Shown: positions 17,495 to 26,171 of the stretch, piece by piece | Layout of the letters: the number at the start of each line of letters is the position of its first letter | Numbering within the stretch: position 1 is the first letter of the stretch | NCBI GenBank assembly: GCA_026399755.1 | Contig: JAPLQI010000038.1 | Coordinates: 1-32,535, forward strand | Reading direction: 5' to 3' | Length of the DNA stretch: 32,535 nucleotides | Source of the DNA: Pseudomonadota bacterium | GTDB taxonomy: Bacteria > Pseudomonadota > Gammaproteobacteria > Burkholderiales > Chitinibacteraceae | The notes under the pieces: generated by a model | Told to the model about the DNA's origin: nothing | Database searches by the model: none | Seen by the model: only the letters and a program-made list of their open reading frames with translations | Position numbers and translations under genes: made by a program

Positions 17495-19273
17495 ATGAAT
17501 ATAAATGATCCCGCCGTATTACAACGCACCACCGCGCTGAGCTACCGCAATGCCCATAGTGGCCAAATTATCGGCATCATTGCCGCTTGCATTTTATTTA
17601 TTGCACTACGCGAAGATCATTCGCTGCCTATTTTAAGCAGTTGGTTAATCATTAGCTGCAGCCTCGCCCTATTTCGCCTCTCTGTTTTTAAAAAATATGC
17701 GCAAAATCCAGCGGCTCATCATTTTAGTTATTGGCGAAGAATCCATTTAATTGGCGTAGTGGCCACAGGCGTCGTTTGGAGCACGGGTGGCATGTATTTC
17801 ATGCTCAGTAGTAGTATTTTACTCAAGATGTTCACTGCCATTGTATTTTCTGGCCTCGTTGTAGGTTCCCTGCCTATTTTGGGACCCATGATCCCTGCAA
17901 TGCGTATTTATGCCGTTTTAATGATGTTGCCCATATTAATTAACGCTTGCATAAACCACACACAAATGGATTTAATTTTAGGAGGGATGAATCTATTTTT
18001 CTTTATGGCCTTAATGAAAAGCGCCCGTGTTTATCACGACACTATTGTAGAAAGTTTAGTTTTAGAATTAGATCAAACTCGCCTTGCTGAAGACTTAGTC
18101 AAAGCCAGAAATGATGCCGAGTTTGCCAATCGGGCAAAAAGTGAATTTATTGCCAATGTAAGCCATGAAATAAGAACCCCAATGAATGGCATTCTAGGTA
18201 TGGCGCATTTATTAGAACAAAGCCCCCTATCCCCCCAGCAACAAGAAACTGTGGGGATCATTTCTAATTCAGCCAATTTGCTTTTAGAGCTGGTGAATGA
18301 CGTGCTCGACCTATCTAAAATGGAAGCTAATTGCCTCACTATTAGTGAAAAACCCATCGACTTATCTGCGCTACTCAATGAAACACAGCAAATGTTCAAG
18401 CTAGCAGCAAGCAATAAAGGCTTAAAACTAACGCTAGATTATCAAGGGGAGCCTAATATCATTATATTGGGCGATGGCTTACGCCTAAGGCAGATATTAG
18501 TGAATTTATTAGGCAATGCAATTAAGTTTACTAATCATGGCCAAGTAGTCCTGCATGTTAGAGCGCAGCATATTCAAGAACAATACCACTTAGATTTTAT
18601 TGTGATTGATAGCGGCATAGGCATATCAGCTGATCGCTTACCCTATATATTTGAAGCCTTTGTGCAAGCCGATGGATCATCCACTCGAGAATATGCCGGA
18701 ACCGGCCTAGGGCTTACCATTGCCCGCCGCTTAGTTAAAGCAATGGGCGGGGAGTTAATTGCAAATAGCGAAGCCAAAATTGGTTCCCAGTTTAAATTCT
18801 CACTGATCTGCCCTAAGGGACTAATGCCAGATCTTCATCCAGCCATCCCAGAAATAAGCAGTGCGAATATCAAAACGAAACCACGTCAATTACGGGTGCT
18901 ATTGGCCGAAGACAATCCAACCAATCGCCTTGTGGCCACACGCTTATTAGAAAACGATGGCCACACCGTATTTAGCGCAGAAAATGGCCAATTGGCCTTA
19001 GCATTTCTAGCTAAAGAGCAAGTCGATTTAGTTTTAATGGATATGCAAATGCCAGAAATGGATGGCCTAGAAGCCACCCGCATCATTCGTGCGAATGAAA
19101 AAGCCAACCCAGCCATCAAACGCCTACCCATTATGGCATTAACGGCAAATGCCTTAGAAGAAGACCGGAAATTATGTATGAACGCAGGCATGGACGTATT
19201 TTTAACCAAACCATTACGCCCTGCCCTATTAAAACAAGCATTGGTAGAATTAATGGAAGAGAAAATGACTTAA
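17495..19273 (+). CDS. Membrane hybrid histidine kinase with receiver domain
   Basis: A 592-residue sensor kinase. Residues about 20-175 hold roughly six membrane helices and no periplasmic sensor domain of note. A HisKA dimerisation domain follows with [15 protein letters not shown] and the phospho-histidine H224. The HATPase_c domain has N-, G1- and G2-box sequences ([43 protein letters not shown]). The C-terminal receiver has [10 protein letters not shown], the phospho-acceptor D516 in [11 protein letters not shown] and the conserved lysine in FLTKPLRP. No PAS or HPt domain and no neighbouring response regulator are present, so a phosphotransfer partner must be encoded elsewhere. The signal is unknown. 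The gene is flanked by AT-rich DNA and a weak ribosome site. Confidence 0.93.
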   Translation: MNINDPAVLQRTTALSYRNAHSGQIIGIIAACILFIALREDHSLPILSSWLIISCSLALFRLSVFKKYAQNPAAHHFSYWRRIHLIGVVATGVVWSTGGMYFMLSSSILLKMFTAIVFSGLVVGSLPILGPMIPAMRIYAVLMMLPILINACINHTQMDLILGGMNLFFFMALMKSARVYHDTIVESLVLELDQTRLAEDLVKARNDAEFANRAKSEFIANVSHEIRTPMNGILGMAHLLEQSPLSPQQQETVGIISNSANLLLELVNDVLDLSKMEANCLTISEKPIDLSALLNETQQMFKLAASNKGLKLTLDYQGEPNIIILGDGLRLRQILVNLLGNAIKFTNHGQVVLHVRAQHIQEQYHLDFIVIDSGIGISADRLPYIFEAFVQADGSSTREYAGTGLGLTIARRLVKAMGGELIANSEAKIGSQFKFSLICPKGLMPDLHPAIPEISSANIKTKPRQLRVLLAEDNPTNRLVATRLLENDGHTVFSAENGQLALAFLAKEQVDLVLMDMQMPEMDGLEATRIIRANEKANPAIKRLPIMALTANALEEDRKLCMNAGMDVFLTKPLRPALLKQALVELMEEKMT

Positions 19274-19354
19274 TCATCCATTATCTTGCCTGCTTAGATT
19301 TAAAAGCTTAGATTTAAAAAACTAAACAATTAAAAAAAATGGCTTATTTAATTA

Positions 19355-19418
19355 TGCTTTTCTCCATGAAATACCGTGCTCTCATTGACCTCCATGTTTC
19401 AAGATTTGGGTTTCACTG
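19355..19418. repeat. Degenerate family B repeat arm
   Basis: ATGCTTTTCTCCATG...CCGTG.TCTC...CCTCCATGTTTCAAG.TTTGGGTTT is a decayed relative of the right arm at 23419-23478, with G to A changes in the CCGTGG steps and small deletions. It lies between the kinase and the convergent OLD gene. Confidence 0.6.
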
Positions 19419-19436
19419 CAAAATCTCAGCTAAGCC

Positions 19437-21128
19437 TTACTCGCTATAACTCGCCAGTTGTTGCAAGGTATCAAACATTTGCTGTAACTCTTGCGGAATG
19501 GCCTCTGCACCAGCAATTTCGGCAGCTTCGGCGATTTCTAACGCCATGCCGGGTTTGGAGTGGTAGCGCAGCGCGCGTTGGATGATTTCTTCGTCGGGGC
19601 GCGGCGGTGCTGCGTCCATTGCGGCTTGGTGCCAATGATTAAGCGGGCCACGGGGCTTGGCTGCGTTGCGGTAAGTATCGGCAAAGCCGTTATCCCACAA
19701 ATAATGCTCAATATCGCGGCTGGTGATGGTCGTGATATGCAGGGCGTCGGGCCTATCGTTGAGCAGGCTTCTGGCCTTGGCGATATAGCGCTGGCCTGCC
19801 TCATCGCCATCGGCAATCAAATGCCAAACTATCCCTAAGCGATCGGCAAATTTAATTAGCGGCGTTAAGCCCGCTTGAGCAAATTCAACACAGCGTATGC
19901 CCTCCATAGGGAAATTCACGCCGTAAATCCGCGCTAGCTCGGGCATCAGCCAAAACTCGGTTTCGCCCTCTACCAGCAGCCAAACACGGGCAAACATGCT
20001 GCTGGCGCGATTTGCGCGAATATGAAACGCCACTTTACGTGCGTCGCTGGCCGATAAAGCCTGCTCCCCAACCTGATAAACGTGCACATGCTGATGGCGG
20101 CGTACCAGACGGCGTAAAGCTTGGTGCGGAAAACTCGCCAGCAAATCACCATGATTGGTGGTAATCAGTTTTTGCAGCGGTAATTGCTCGATCAGCCCCC
20201 ACATCATCGCAAGCTGAATCGGGTGTAAATGGGTTTCTGGGTCTTCCATGAGTAAAATCGGATGTGCGCCCTGCTGCAAGGGCAAATCGCCACGGGCATT
20301 AATCAGCGCCCCCAACAGCATTAACAGCGCTACCCGCCGCTGGCTGGACCCAGCCCGCCCGGCAATATCCAGCAGGCTGTCGTCATCGCGTAAATTAAAT
20401 GGCGTGCTGGCAATTTGCTTGGCAAGGCGCTGCAAGGGCACCGGCGCTTGCAGCAGCTCTGCATGCTCAGACAGAAACTGCTCAACCGCGTCTAGGCCTT
20501 GAGTCAGCTCCTGCGGGTGCAGCTGATGCGGCAGAGTAAGGATGCGCTCGAATACGGCGCGCACCGCGGCGGATGCGGGCTGAGGCGGATCATCACTACG
20601 GTTTTTTTGCGCGAGGCGCGGATGCTCTAACCAATCGGTGAGCTGCATATCGCGAAAACGCAGCACCGGATGATGGCGAATCAGCAATACCGCCAGCTCA
20701 TCGCTGGCCACATGTTGCCGCTCCGCGCCCTGAGCATCAATAAAGCTGCGGTGGCTGCGCACCTCGCCATGACCATAGCGCTCAGCCGAAAAGCGCAATG
20801 CCAGCCACTGCCGGCCCTCATCATCTTGCCAGCTTAAATCCTGCAAAGCGGGGTCGGGCAGCGGCTCCGCGCTTCCTCCACAGAAAAACAGCGTGATATT
20901 TAAACGCCGCGCAATCGTCGCCCGCGTATTGGCCACGCGGTGAAAATCTTCATGGGTAAACAGCGCATCCAGCGGCACCGCCTCGCTTAGGCAACGGGTC
21001 AGCGCGGTAATCAGGCTGGTTTTGCCCCAGTTATTTTCGCCAAACAGCGCGGTGCGTTCGCGCTCTAGGCTTAAATCAATCTGGCTGATGCCCCGAAAAT
21101 TGGTGATTTGTAAGCGTAATAAATGCAT
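19437..21128 (-). CDS. YbjD-like OLD-family ATPase/TOPRIM nuclease
   Basis: A 563-residue stand-alone OLD-family protein. The N-terminal ABC-type ATPase domain begins LLRLQITNFRGISQIDLSL, with Walker A GENNWGKTS (residues 30-38, K36). Walker B is in LLMEDPETHLHP and the His-loop in KLITTNHGDLLASFP. The C-terminal TOPRIM domain has LLVEGETEFW (E387) and LIADGDEAGQ (D440 and D442), the metal-binding acidic residues of an active nuclease. Length and layout fit E. coli YbjD (DUF2813 type). No UvrD-like GajB partner or reverse transcriptase is adjacent, so it is not a Gabija or retron locus as seen. Roles in DNA repair or phage defence are possible but unproven. A GGAAG ribosome site precedes the ATG. 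Confidence 0.85.
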   Translation of the reverse strand: MHLLRLQITNFRGISQIDLSLERERTALFGENNWGKTSLITALTRCLSEAVPLDALFTHEDFHRVANTRATIARRLNITLFFCGGSAEPLPDPALQDLSWQDDEGRQWLALRFSAERYGHGEVRSHRSFIDAQGAERQHVASDELAVLLIRHHPVLRFRDMQLTDWLEHPRLAQKNRSDDPPQPASAAVRAVFERILTLPHQLHPQELTQGLDAVEQFLSEHAELLQAPVPLQRLAKQIASTPFNLRDDDSLLDIAGRAGSSQRRVALLMLLGALINARGDLPLQQGAHPILLMEDPETHLHPIQLAMMWGLIEQLPLQKLITTNHGDLLASFPHQALRRLVRRHQHVHVYQVGEQALSASDARKVAFHIRANRASSMFARVWLLVEGETEFWLMPELARIYGVNFPMEGIRCVEFAQAGLTPLIKFADRLGIVWHLIADGDEAGQRYIAKARSLLNDRPDALHITTITSRDIEHYLWDNGFADTYRNAAKPRGPLNHWHQAAMDAAPPRPDEEIIQRALRYHSKPGMALEIAEAAEIAGAEAIPQELQQMFDTLQQLASYSE

Positions 21129-21183
21129 TAGCTGCTTCCACTCGATACCTTGATGAAAGCCTACACCATTTACAGCTTAAGAA

Positions 21184-21696
21184 TTAATAAGCCTGTAGGG
21201 GCCGTTGCCATTGCATGGCCACTCGCAGCAAAGTACGAAACATAAAACCATTAAATAGGCCGTAAACCAAAGCCACGGCAATCGCAAAGCTGCTTTGCTG
21301 TGCCAAGGATGGGTTCATCGCCATCATGACTTCTGCACAATATTTGCTCAGAAAAATACCCAGCATCAAAAATAGCGGCCAATAGCTACCTTTCATTGCC
21401 ACAGTTTTATCTTCGGCATTAAATCTCGCCAGCTCTGGCTTGCCCGATTTCCAGACTAGGGCCGCTGCAATCGCCATGCCCAACAACCAACAGGCCCAAA
21501 CAATAGGCTGATTAAAGTGCTTGAGCATGCCGCTCACCGCCAGAGCCAGCATGGCTAGGGGCAAAATTAGCAGCTGATTTAATCCCATCACCCTATCCTT
21601 CGTGGCACGCCTGCCCATCATAATCAGCAGCACTAAAACACCCCAAACCCACACTGGTGTATGTGTCAGAATTTGCATCATGATCTTGATTTCCAT
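21184..21696 (-). CDS. Small multi-pass membrane protein (DUF6622-like)
   Basis: Up to 170 residues with four to five hydrophobic segments. The N-terminal QILTHTPVWVWGVLVLLIMMG and the following GLNQLLILPLAMLALAVSG recall the DUF6622 family, from memory. The function is unknown. The start is uncertain: ATGs at 21681 and 21678 lie better behind a GGAAAT sequence than the one at 21696, which has no ribosome site. It is upstream of, and on the same strand as, the OLD gene, with 55 bp between them, so the two may be cotranscribed. Confidence 0.7.
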   Translation of the reverse strand: MEIKIMMQILTHTPVWVWGVLVLLIMMGRRATKDRVMGLNQLLILPLAMLALAVSGMLKHFNQPIVWACWLLGMAIAAALVWKSGKPELARFNAEDKTVAMKGSYWPLFLMLGIFLSKYCAEVMMAMNPSLAQQSSFAIAVALVYGLFNGFMFRTLLRVAMQWQRPLQAY

Positions 21697-22011
21697 CTGA
21701 ATTTTTTATGACGTAAGAATATTGCAAAAGCACACAATAGCAAAATATTTACGACAAGATGTTGTAAGTACAGATAAAGCGGTTACAGCAAGGATGAAAG
21801 AATTAAAAAAACGGGTAAATAATGAATAGCCCACAGCAAGGCCTCCATCTTGCTGCAATAAAAAAACAGCCATTTGCAGCAAGCCAATTTTGCAATCAGC
21901 AAGAAACAAAACTCAAACTGTGTTTATTCCTCCTCTGCAAGCAAGGCAAAGCGCCGTGCCCACCCCACACGTCTGCGGTACAATCAGTGCCCCCGCATCC
22001 AGAAACGCATC
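21697..22011. other. Intergenic region before the flippase gene
   Basis: A 315 bp divergent gap. It is AT-rich with short A-runs and must hold the promoters of both flanking genes, but no hexamer pair stands out. An imperfect inverted repeat TTACGACA/TGTTGTAA lies near 21749-21767. No dispersed repeat of family A or B is present, unlike most other gaps here. Confidence 0.5.
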
Positions 22012-23319
22012 ATGTCGCTAGACTCCCGCCTTAAATCCAATATCTTTGCCCTCTATGCTGTACAGGGGCTTAATTATTTGGTGTCTTTTGTTACCTTTCC
22101 TTTTCTATTGGTGCAGCTAGGAACGGAAGGATTTGGGGTGATGAATTTTGCCTTTGCCTCTATCCAGTACGGCGTTTTGCTAACTGATTTTGGTTTTAAT
22201 TTATCAGCGGTGCGCGATGTGGCGCAGGCTAGGGATAATCCACGAGAAGCGGCGCGGATTTTCTGGCGGGTGACATGGGCCAAAACGCTGCTGATGGTGG
22301 CATCCAGCCTTGTCTTACTGGTACTGACGTTTGCGCTGGGTAGCTGGCAGGAGCATGCAAGTATCTTTTTGTGGAGCCAGCTGTATATCGTCAGCTCGGT
22401 GCTCTTCCCTATTTGGTATTTCCAAGGGCAAGAGAAGCTGCAGCTTGCAGCGGGCTTAATGGTGTTTGCCCGTGCCTTAACGCTGGGCTTTTTGCTGCTT
22501 TGGGTAAGTGGGCCGCAAGACCTAGCGCTGGCCGTGATTTTGCAGGCCACGCCACAAATTTTAGCTGGATTGCTATGGTGGTTTACCGGCTGGGGCGTGC
22601 CGAAACCAGAGTGGGTGCGCGTGCAATGGCATGAGCTTAAAGGGGCTATGCGCGCGAGCTGGCCGTTTTTCCTTTCGGCGATTTCTACCAGCCTTTACAC
22701 CACCTCCACCACGGTTTTGCTGGGGATGTTTGCTGCGCCGCTGCAAGTAGGCTTGTTTGCAGCCGCTAACAAGCTGGTTTATATCGCCCAAGGCCTGATC
22801 GGCCCCTTGGTACAAGCAACCTATCCGCGCATTGCCCAGCTGGCGGTCAACGATAAACCCGCAGCAATCCAATTGATCAAAAAAGCCTTTCGAATTCAAG
22901 GCGCAGTCGGCTTGTTGATGACACTGGCGTTGGCACTATTTTTACCGCTGCTTACCCCGCTTTGTGTACAGCTATTTGGTGCAGGCTTCGGCTTATCGCG
23001 TGCATTTTTGGCGCTGAATAATTCGCAAGACGTGATGATCTGGCTGTCCCCAGTGATTTTACTCGGTGCTTTATCCTTAGTTTACGGCCAGCAAACGCTG
23101 CTGGTATTTGGCTTTGAGCGCTATTTCAGCCGTGTGCTGGTGGCGGCTGGCTTACTGAATGTGGCTTTAATGTGCTGGTGGGTGCCGGGCTCTGCCCACG
23201 GCGGCTTACGCGCGGCACAAAGCGTGCTGACGGTTGAAGCCTTTATTGTGCTGGCGTTTTGGTGGCAAGCCCGAAAAATCCACGCGGAGCATGGTTTAAA
23301 CCTCGGGAAAAATGAATAA
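22012..23319 (+). CDS. Polysaccharide/O-antigen flippase (Wzx-like)
   Basis: A 435-residue MATE/MVF-superfamily membrane protein with about 12 helices, starting MSLDSRLKSNIFALYAVQGLNYLVSFVTFPFLLVQLGTEGFG. This N-terminus is the standard one for Wzx/RfbX lipid-linked oligosaccharide flippases, so the ATG at 22012 is preferred over the in-frame ATG at 21874, whose extra 46 residues are hydrophilic and low in conservation. It would move undecaprenyl-linked repeat units to the periplasmic face. Two glycosyltransferases follow on the same strand. No Wzy polymerase is seen. The ribosome site is weak. Confidence 0.88.
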   Translation: MSLDSRLKSNIFALYAVQGLNYLVSFVTFPFLLVQLGTEGFGVMNFAFASIQYGVLLTDFGFNLSAVRDVAQARDNPREAARIFWRVTWAKTLLMVASSLVLLVLTFALGSWQEHASIFLWSQLYIVSSVLFPIWYFQGQEKLQLAAGLMVFARALTLGFLLLWVSGPQDLALAVILQATPQILAGLLWWFTGWGVPKPEWVRVQWHELKGAMRASWPFFLSAISTSLYTTSTTVLLGMFAAPLQVGLFAAANKLVYIAQGLIGPLVQATYPRIAQLAVNDKPAAIQLIKKAFRIQGAVGLLMTLALALFLPLLTPLCVQLFGAGFGLSRAFLALNNSQDVMIWLSPVILLGALSLVYGQQTLLVFGFERYFSRVLVAAGLLNVALMCWWVPGSAHGGLRAAQSVLTVEAFIVLAFWWQARKIHAEHGLNLGKNE

Positions 23320-23350
23320 AAACGAGTACAGAGTAATTTCACTGTGAGTA

Positions 23351-23479
23351 AAACCCAGGTCTTGAACCACGGAGGCCACAGAGAACACGGAGTTTCACGG
23401 AGAAAACCTTATATATTATGCTTTTCTCCGTGGCCCTCCGTGTTCTCCTTTTCCTCCGTGGTTTAAGGTTTGGGTTTTG
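23351..23479. repeat. Family B inverted repeat between flippase and GT2
   Basis: The left arm 23351-23406 (AAACCCAGGTCTTGAACCACG... to TTTCACGGAGAAAA) and the right arm 23421-23479 (CTTTTCTCCGTGG... to TTTAAGGTTTGGGTTTTG) are imperfect complements over about 55 bp, separated by about 14 AT-rich bases. Transcribed, they would form a very long hairpin in the flippase-GT2 message. Confidence 0.88.
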
Positions 23480-23547
23480 CTGACGATGGATCTTCCACTA
23501 TTTGAGCACAGGCCAGCAATGTACGCATCAAATGTATTGAGATAAAA

Positions 23548-24564
23548 ATGAGTCCTTCCCCTAAAGTCAGCTTTGTTTTGCCCTGCTACAACTCCGCTGC
23601 GTATTTACAAGAGACGCTGGATTCAATCAGCTGCCAGCGTTTTACCGATTTTGAATGCATCGCCGTAGACGATGGCTCGAACGATGCCACGCTAGCGATT
23701 TTGCAGGCGCATGCGGTAAAAGATGCTCGCTTCTCCATTATCACCCGTGAAAATCGTGGCCTGATTGCTACGCTTAACGAAGCGATTGCCCAAGCGCAGG
23801 GCGAATGGATTGCCCGCATGGACGCCGATGATATTTGCGATCCGCAGCGAATTGAAAAACAACTCCAACGCCTTCACGAGACCCAAGCCGATGTATGCGG
23901 CAGCTGGATTCGATTTTTTGGCGACAAAAATGGCGAGTGGATGACGCCATCTACCGATGGCGCAATCAAGGCCATGCTGCTATTTAACTCGGCCTTTGCC
24001 CACCCCAGCGTGATTGCACGTACGACGCTGCTCAAAGCGCATCCTTATTCACCGCACGCAGTGCATGCCGAAGATTACGCACTGTGGTGCGAGCTGGCTC
24101 AAGCAGGAGCCTCCTTTACCGCCGTGCCAGAAGTGCTGCTGCAGTATCGTTGCCACGCTGGGCAAATCACCCAAAGTAAGAAGGACGAGCTGCGAGCCAC
24201 TGCGCACATTATCCGCAGCAAATACGCCCGCTTCGCCCTGCCCGTCGCCATGCAAAAACACGCGGACCGCTTTGTAGAGCTAGCCGAGCCCGCCCGTCAA
24301 CTTAGCCGTGCCGAATTTGATTGGATGTGCGATTTTTATCTGCAATTAGCAGAGGCTTGGCCAGCAAGCCGCAGCCCGCTGGGTGAAGTATGGGTCGATA
24401 CCCTACAACGCACTTCTGGGGTAAATATATTCTTGCTAGGCAAAGTACAAGCCCTAAGACTAGCCCTGCCGCCGCCCGCCAGCGAAATGGGCAAACTAAA
24501 ACGCCAGAAAATCCGCTGTTTAATCGGCGATACGGCTTGGCAGTTGATTAAAAAATTTAGATAA
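23548..24564 (+). CDS. Family 2 glycosyltransferase
   Basis: A 338-residue GT-A-fold transferase that would add a sugar from a nucleotide donor at the cytoplasmic membrane face. The N-terminal SFVLPCYNSAAYLQETLDSI is followed by the UDP-binding VDDGSNDATLAIL. The metal-binding motif is MDADD (D92-D94). An acceptor-side segment with HAEDYALWCELAQAG then follows. No membrane helix is evident. The start at 23548 fits the family, and the preceding 68 bp after the repeat would hold its ribosome site. Donor and acceptor sugars cannot be read from sequence. Confidence 0.9.
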   Translation: MSPSPKVSFVLPCYNSAAYLQETLDSISCQRFTDFECIAVDDGSNDATLAILQAHAVKDARFSIITRENRGLIATLNEAIAQAQGEWIARMDADDICDPQRIEKQLQRLHETQADVCGSWIRFFGDKNGEWMTPSTDGAIKAMLLFNSAFAHPSVIARTTLLKAHPYSPHAVHAEDYALWCELAQAGASFTAVPEVLLQYRCHAGQITQSKKDELRATAHIIRSKYARFALPVAMQKHADRFVELAEPARQLSRAEFDWMCDFYLQLAEAWPASRSPLGEVWVDTLQRTSGVNIFLLGKVQALRLALPPPASEMGKLKRQKIRCLIGDTAWQLIKKFR

Positions 24565-24570
24565 GAACCT

Positions 24571-24708
24571 AAGGTCTGTAGACACAGAGATAAATAAGAA
24601 CACAAAGCACACAGAGAAAACCTTAAAAATTGAATCGCAGCCTATTTTTATGTTTTCTCTGTGTGCTGCTTTTTATCTCTGTGTGCTCTGTGTCTACAGA
24701 CCTTTTTT
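24571..24708. repeat. Family B variant inverted repeat between GT2 and GT4
   Basis: The left arm begins AAGGTCTGTAGACACAGAG (about 24571) and ends CACACAGAGAAAACC. The right arm runs TTTTCTCTGTGTG... to GTGTCTACAGACCTTTT (to about 24708). It has the same architecture as 23351-23479 but uses CACAGAG where that copy has CACGGAG. The right end ends in a T-run, so a terminator or attenuator effect just before the GT4 gene is possible. Confidence 0.87.
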
Positions 24709-24717
24709 GAGGCCGTC

Positions 24718-25842
24718 ATGAAAATTGTATTTTTTGTCCGTGATCTGGGCCTAGGTGGCGTGGAGCGTTGTGTGGCCTTGGTGTCTGAAGGGCTGATTGC
24801 GCGGGGCTGCAAGGTCAGCATTGTGATGCTGGGCGGCAATCGCAATCTGTGGTCGGCTCGCACTGGCAAGGCCGAGGTGATCGATTTATCGACAACTTGG
24901 CAAGGCAAAAAACCGTGGACTTGGCTGGTAGGTTGGCGCGCAGCAAGGCAGCAGATTAAAGATGCCGATATCCTCATCCCCGCCACTTTTTTAATGCCGC
25001 TGTATATGGCGTATGCCGTAACGCGTGGCTTAAAAACTAGGGTAATTGGATGGGTACATGGGCCGCTGTTTGAACTAGACCAATTCGCCACCATGAACCC
25101 GATTCATCGCAGCGCTTGCCAATATATCTACCGGCACTTAAATGAATTGGTGTTTGTGTCTGAGCACGCAAGGGATTCGCTGGCGCGTTGGCTAAAACAG
25201 CCGATCAGCGATAACTGGCAAGTTTTGCCTAATTTTGTGGATGAAGAACAGCACAAAGTTTATCCAGAAAAACCAGCCAGCCACGCCTTGCAACTGCTCT
25301 TCGTGGGCCGTATCGCCATAGAGAAACAGCCCCATCTATGGCTAGAAACTTTAGAGTGCCTGAATAAAAAAGGCATCCATGCCAAGCTCACCGTAGTGGG
25401 CGATGGCCCGCTGGAAGACTGGCTTAAAAATACCAGCAAAGCGAAGCAGCTCGATAAGCAAATCAGCTTTGCTGGCCACCAAAGCAATGTAGGAGAATAT
25501 TTACATGCCGCCGATGTGCTGCTGCTGACATCCAGCTTTGAAGGCTGCCCGCTGGTGGTTTTAGAAGCCATGCCGCTAGGATTAGTCGTGGCATCCACCA
25601 ATGCCGGTGGCGTTTATGAGCTGTTTGGCAAAAGACGTAGCGAGTTCGTGGTCGAAACCGCAAGCGGGGAAGCACTGGCAGAACTCATCGCCACGCAACG
25701 CCGCCCCGAGCTATCCATATGGCTGAAACAGCGGGCAAAACATTATTCATCCGAGCAGATACTGCAACAATGGATGACACTTTGCCTTGCTTCATCCCCG
25801 ACAAAGCTGAAGTCTGTAGACATAGAGAACAGGGAGTTGTAA
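24718..25842 (+). CDS. Family 4 glycosyltransferase
   Basis: 374 residues, GT-B fold. The N-terminal FFVRDLGLGGVERCVALVSEGL is the usual acceptor-side glycine loop. The C-terminal half has LLFVGRIAIEKQPHLWLE and the E-x7-E donor motif SSFEGCPLVVLEAM (E275 and E283). The ATG at 24718 is chosen because GAGG lies 6 bp upstream. An in-frame ATG at 24661 lies inside the repeat and would add 19 residues encoded by it. The last residues (KSVDIENREL) and the stop codon are encoded by another family B repeat, so the native C-terminus has probably been replaced or shortened. Probably acts on the same glycan as its neighbours. Confidence 0.9.
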   Translation: MKIVFFVRDLGLGGVERCVALVSEGLIARGCKVSIVMLGGNRNLWSARTGKAEVIDLSTTWQGKKPWTWLVGWRAARQQIKDADILIPATFLMPLYMAYAVTRGLKTRVIGWVHGPLFELDQFATMNPIHRSACQYIYRHLNELVFVSEHARDSLARWLKQPISDNWQVLPNFVDEEQHKVYPEKPASHALQLLFVGRIAIEKQPHLWLETLECLNKKGIHAKLTVVGDGPLEDWLKNTSKAKQLDKQISFAGHQSNVGEYLHAADVLLLTSSFEGCPLVVLEAMPLGLVVASTNAGGVYELFGKRRSEFVVETASGEALAELIATQRRPELSIWLKQRAKHYSSEQILQQWMTLCLASSPTKLKSVDIENREL

Positions 25843-25930
25843 GGCAGAACACAGAGAAAACAAGGGTTCAAGCTTTTGTTTAAGCATCAAAACAGATAAA
25901 TCTGCGTTCTCTGAGTTCGTATAAAGAAAA
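25808..25930. repeat. Family B variant repeat overlapping the GT4 3' end
   Basis: AAGTCTGTAGACATAGAGAAC from about 25808, then CAGAACACAGAGAAAACAAG, matches the left arm of 24571-24708. After about 45 bases a weak right arm (CTGCGTTCTCTGAGTTCG, about 25902-25919) follows. The first part codes the tail and stop of the glycosyltransferase. Confidence 0.75.
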
Positions 25931-25937
25931 GATACTT

Positions 25938-26143
25938 GTAGGGCGGGTGAAACCCGCGAACCATGCTGAAAAGTACGCGGGTTTCACCCGCGAACCATGC
26001 TGAAAAGTACGCGGGTTTCACCCGCTCACCCGCGAACCATGCTGAAAAGTACGCGGGTTTCACCCGCCCTACGATGATTCAATGCTTGTTATTGTGTTGC
26101 AGAATCTAGCTAAATTGCTAGGGTTGGGTTTCCACCGCCCTAA
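25938..26143. repeat. Family A repeat with internal 34 bp tandem array
   Basis: The ends are GTAGGGCGGGTGAAACC (from 25938) and GGTTTCACCCGCCCTAC (to 26072). Inside, a 34 bp unit (CGCGAACCATGCTGAAAAGT plus ACGCGGGTTTCACC) occurs three times without mismatch, at 25955-25988, 25989-26022 and 26031-26064, with an extra CGCTCACC before the third. GATGATTCAATGCTTG and a decayed CTAGGGTTGGG tail continue to about 26143. This explains most of the 329 bp gap between GT4 and rlmJ. Confidence 0.88.
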
Positions 26144-26171
26144 TTTATGATTTTCAAGAAAAGAGATTGTT

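Noticed and set aside
19437-21128. Gabija-type defence locus
   Set aside because: The ATPase-TOPRIM protein resembles GajA in domains, but no GajB helicase is adjacent and its length fits YbjD.
21749-21767. TTACGACA/TGTTGTAA inverted repeat as a regulator site
   Set aside because: Imperfect, single, and not matching any operator I can name; could be chance in AT-rich DNA.
21874-22011. 46-residue N-terminal extension of the flippase
   Set aside because: It is hydrophilic and unlike Wzx family N-termini, which begin near MSLDSRLKSN.
25955-26064. CRISPR-like spaced repeats
   Set aside because: The three 34 bp units are directly tandem, two without a spacer and one with 8 bases. There are no spacers and no cas genes.
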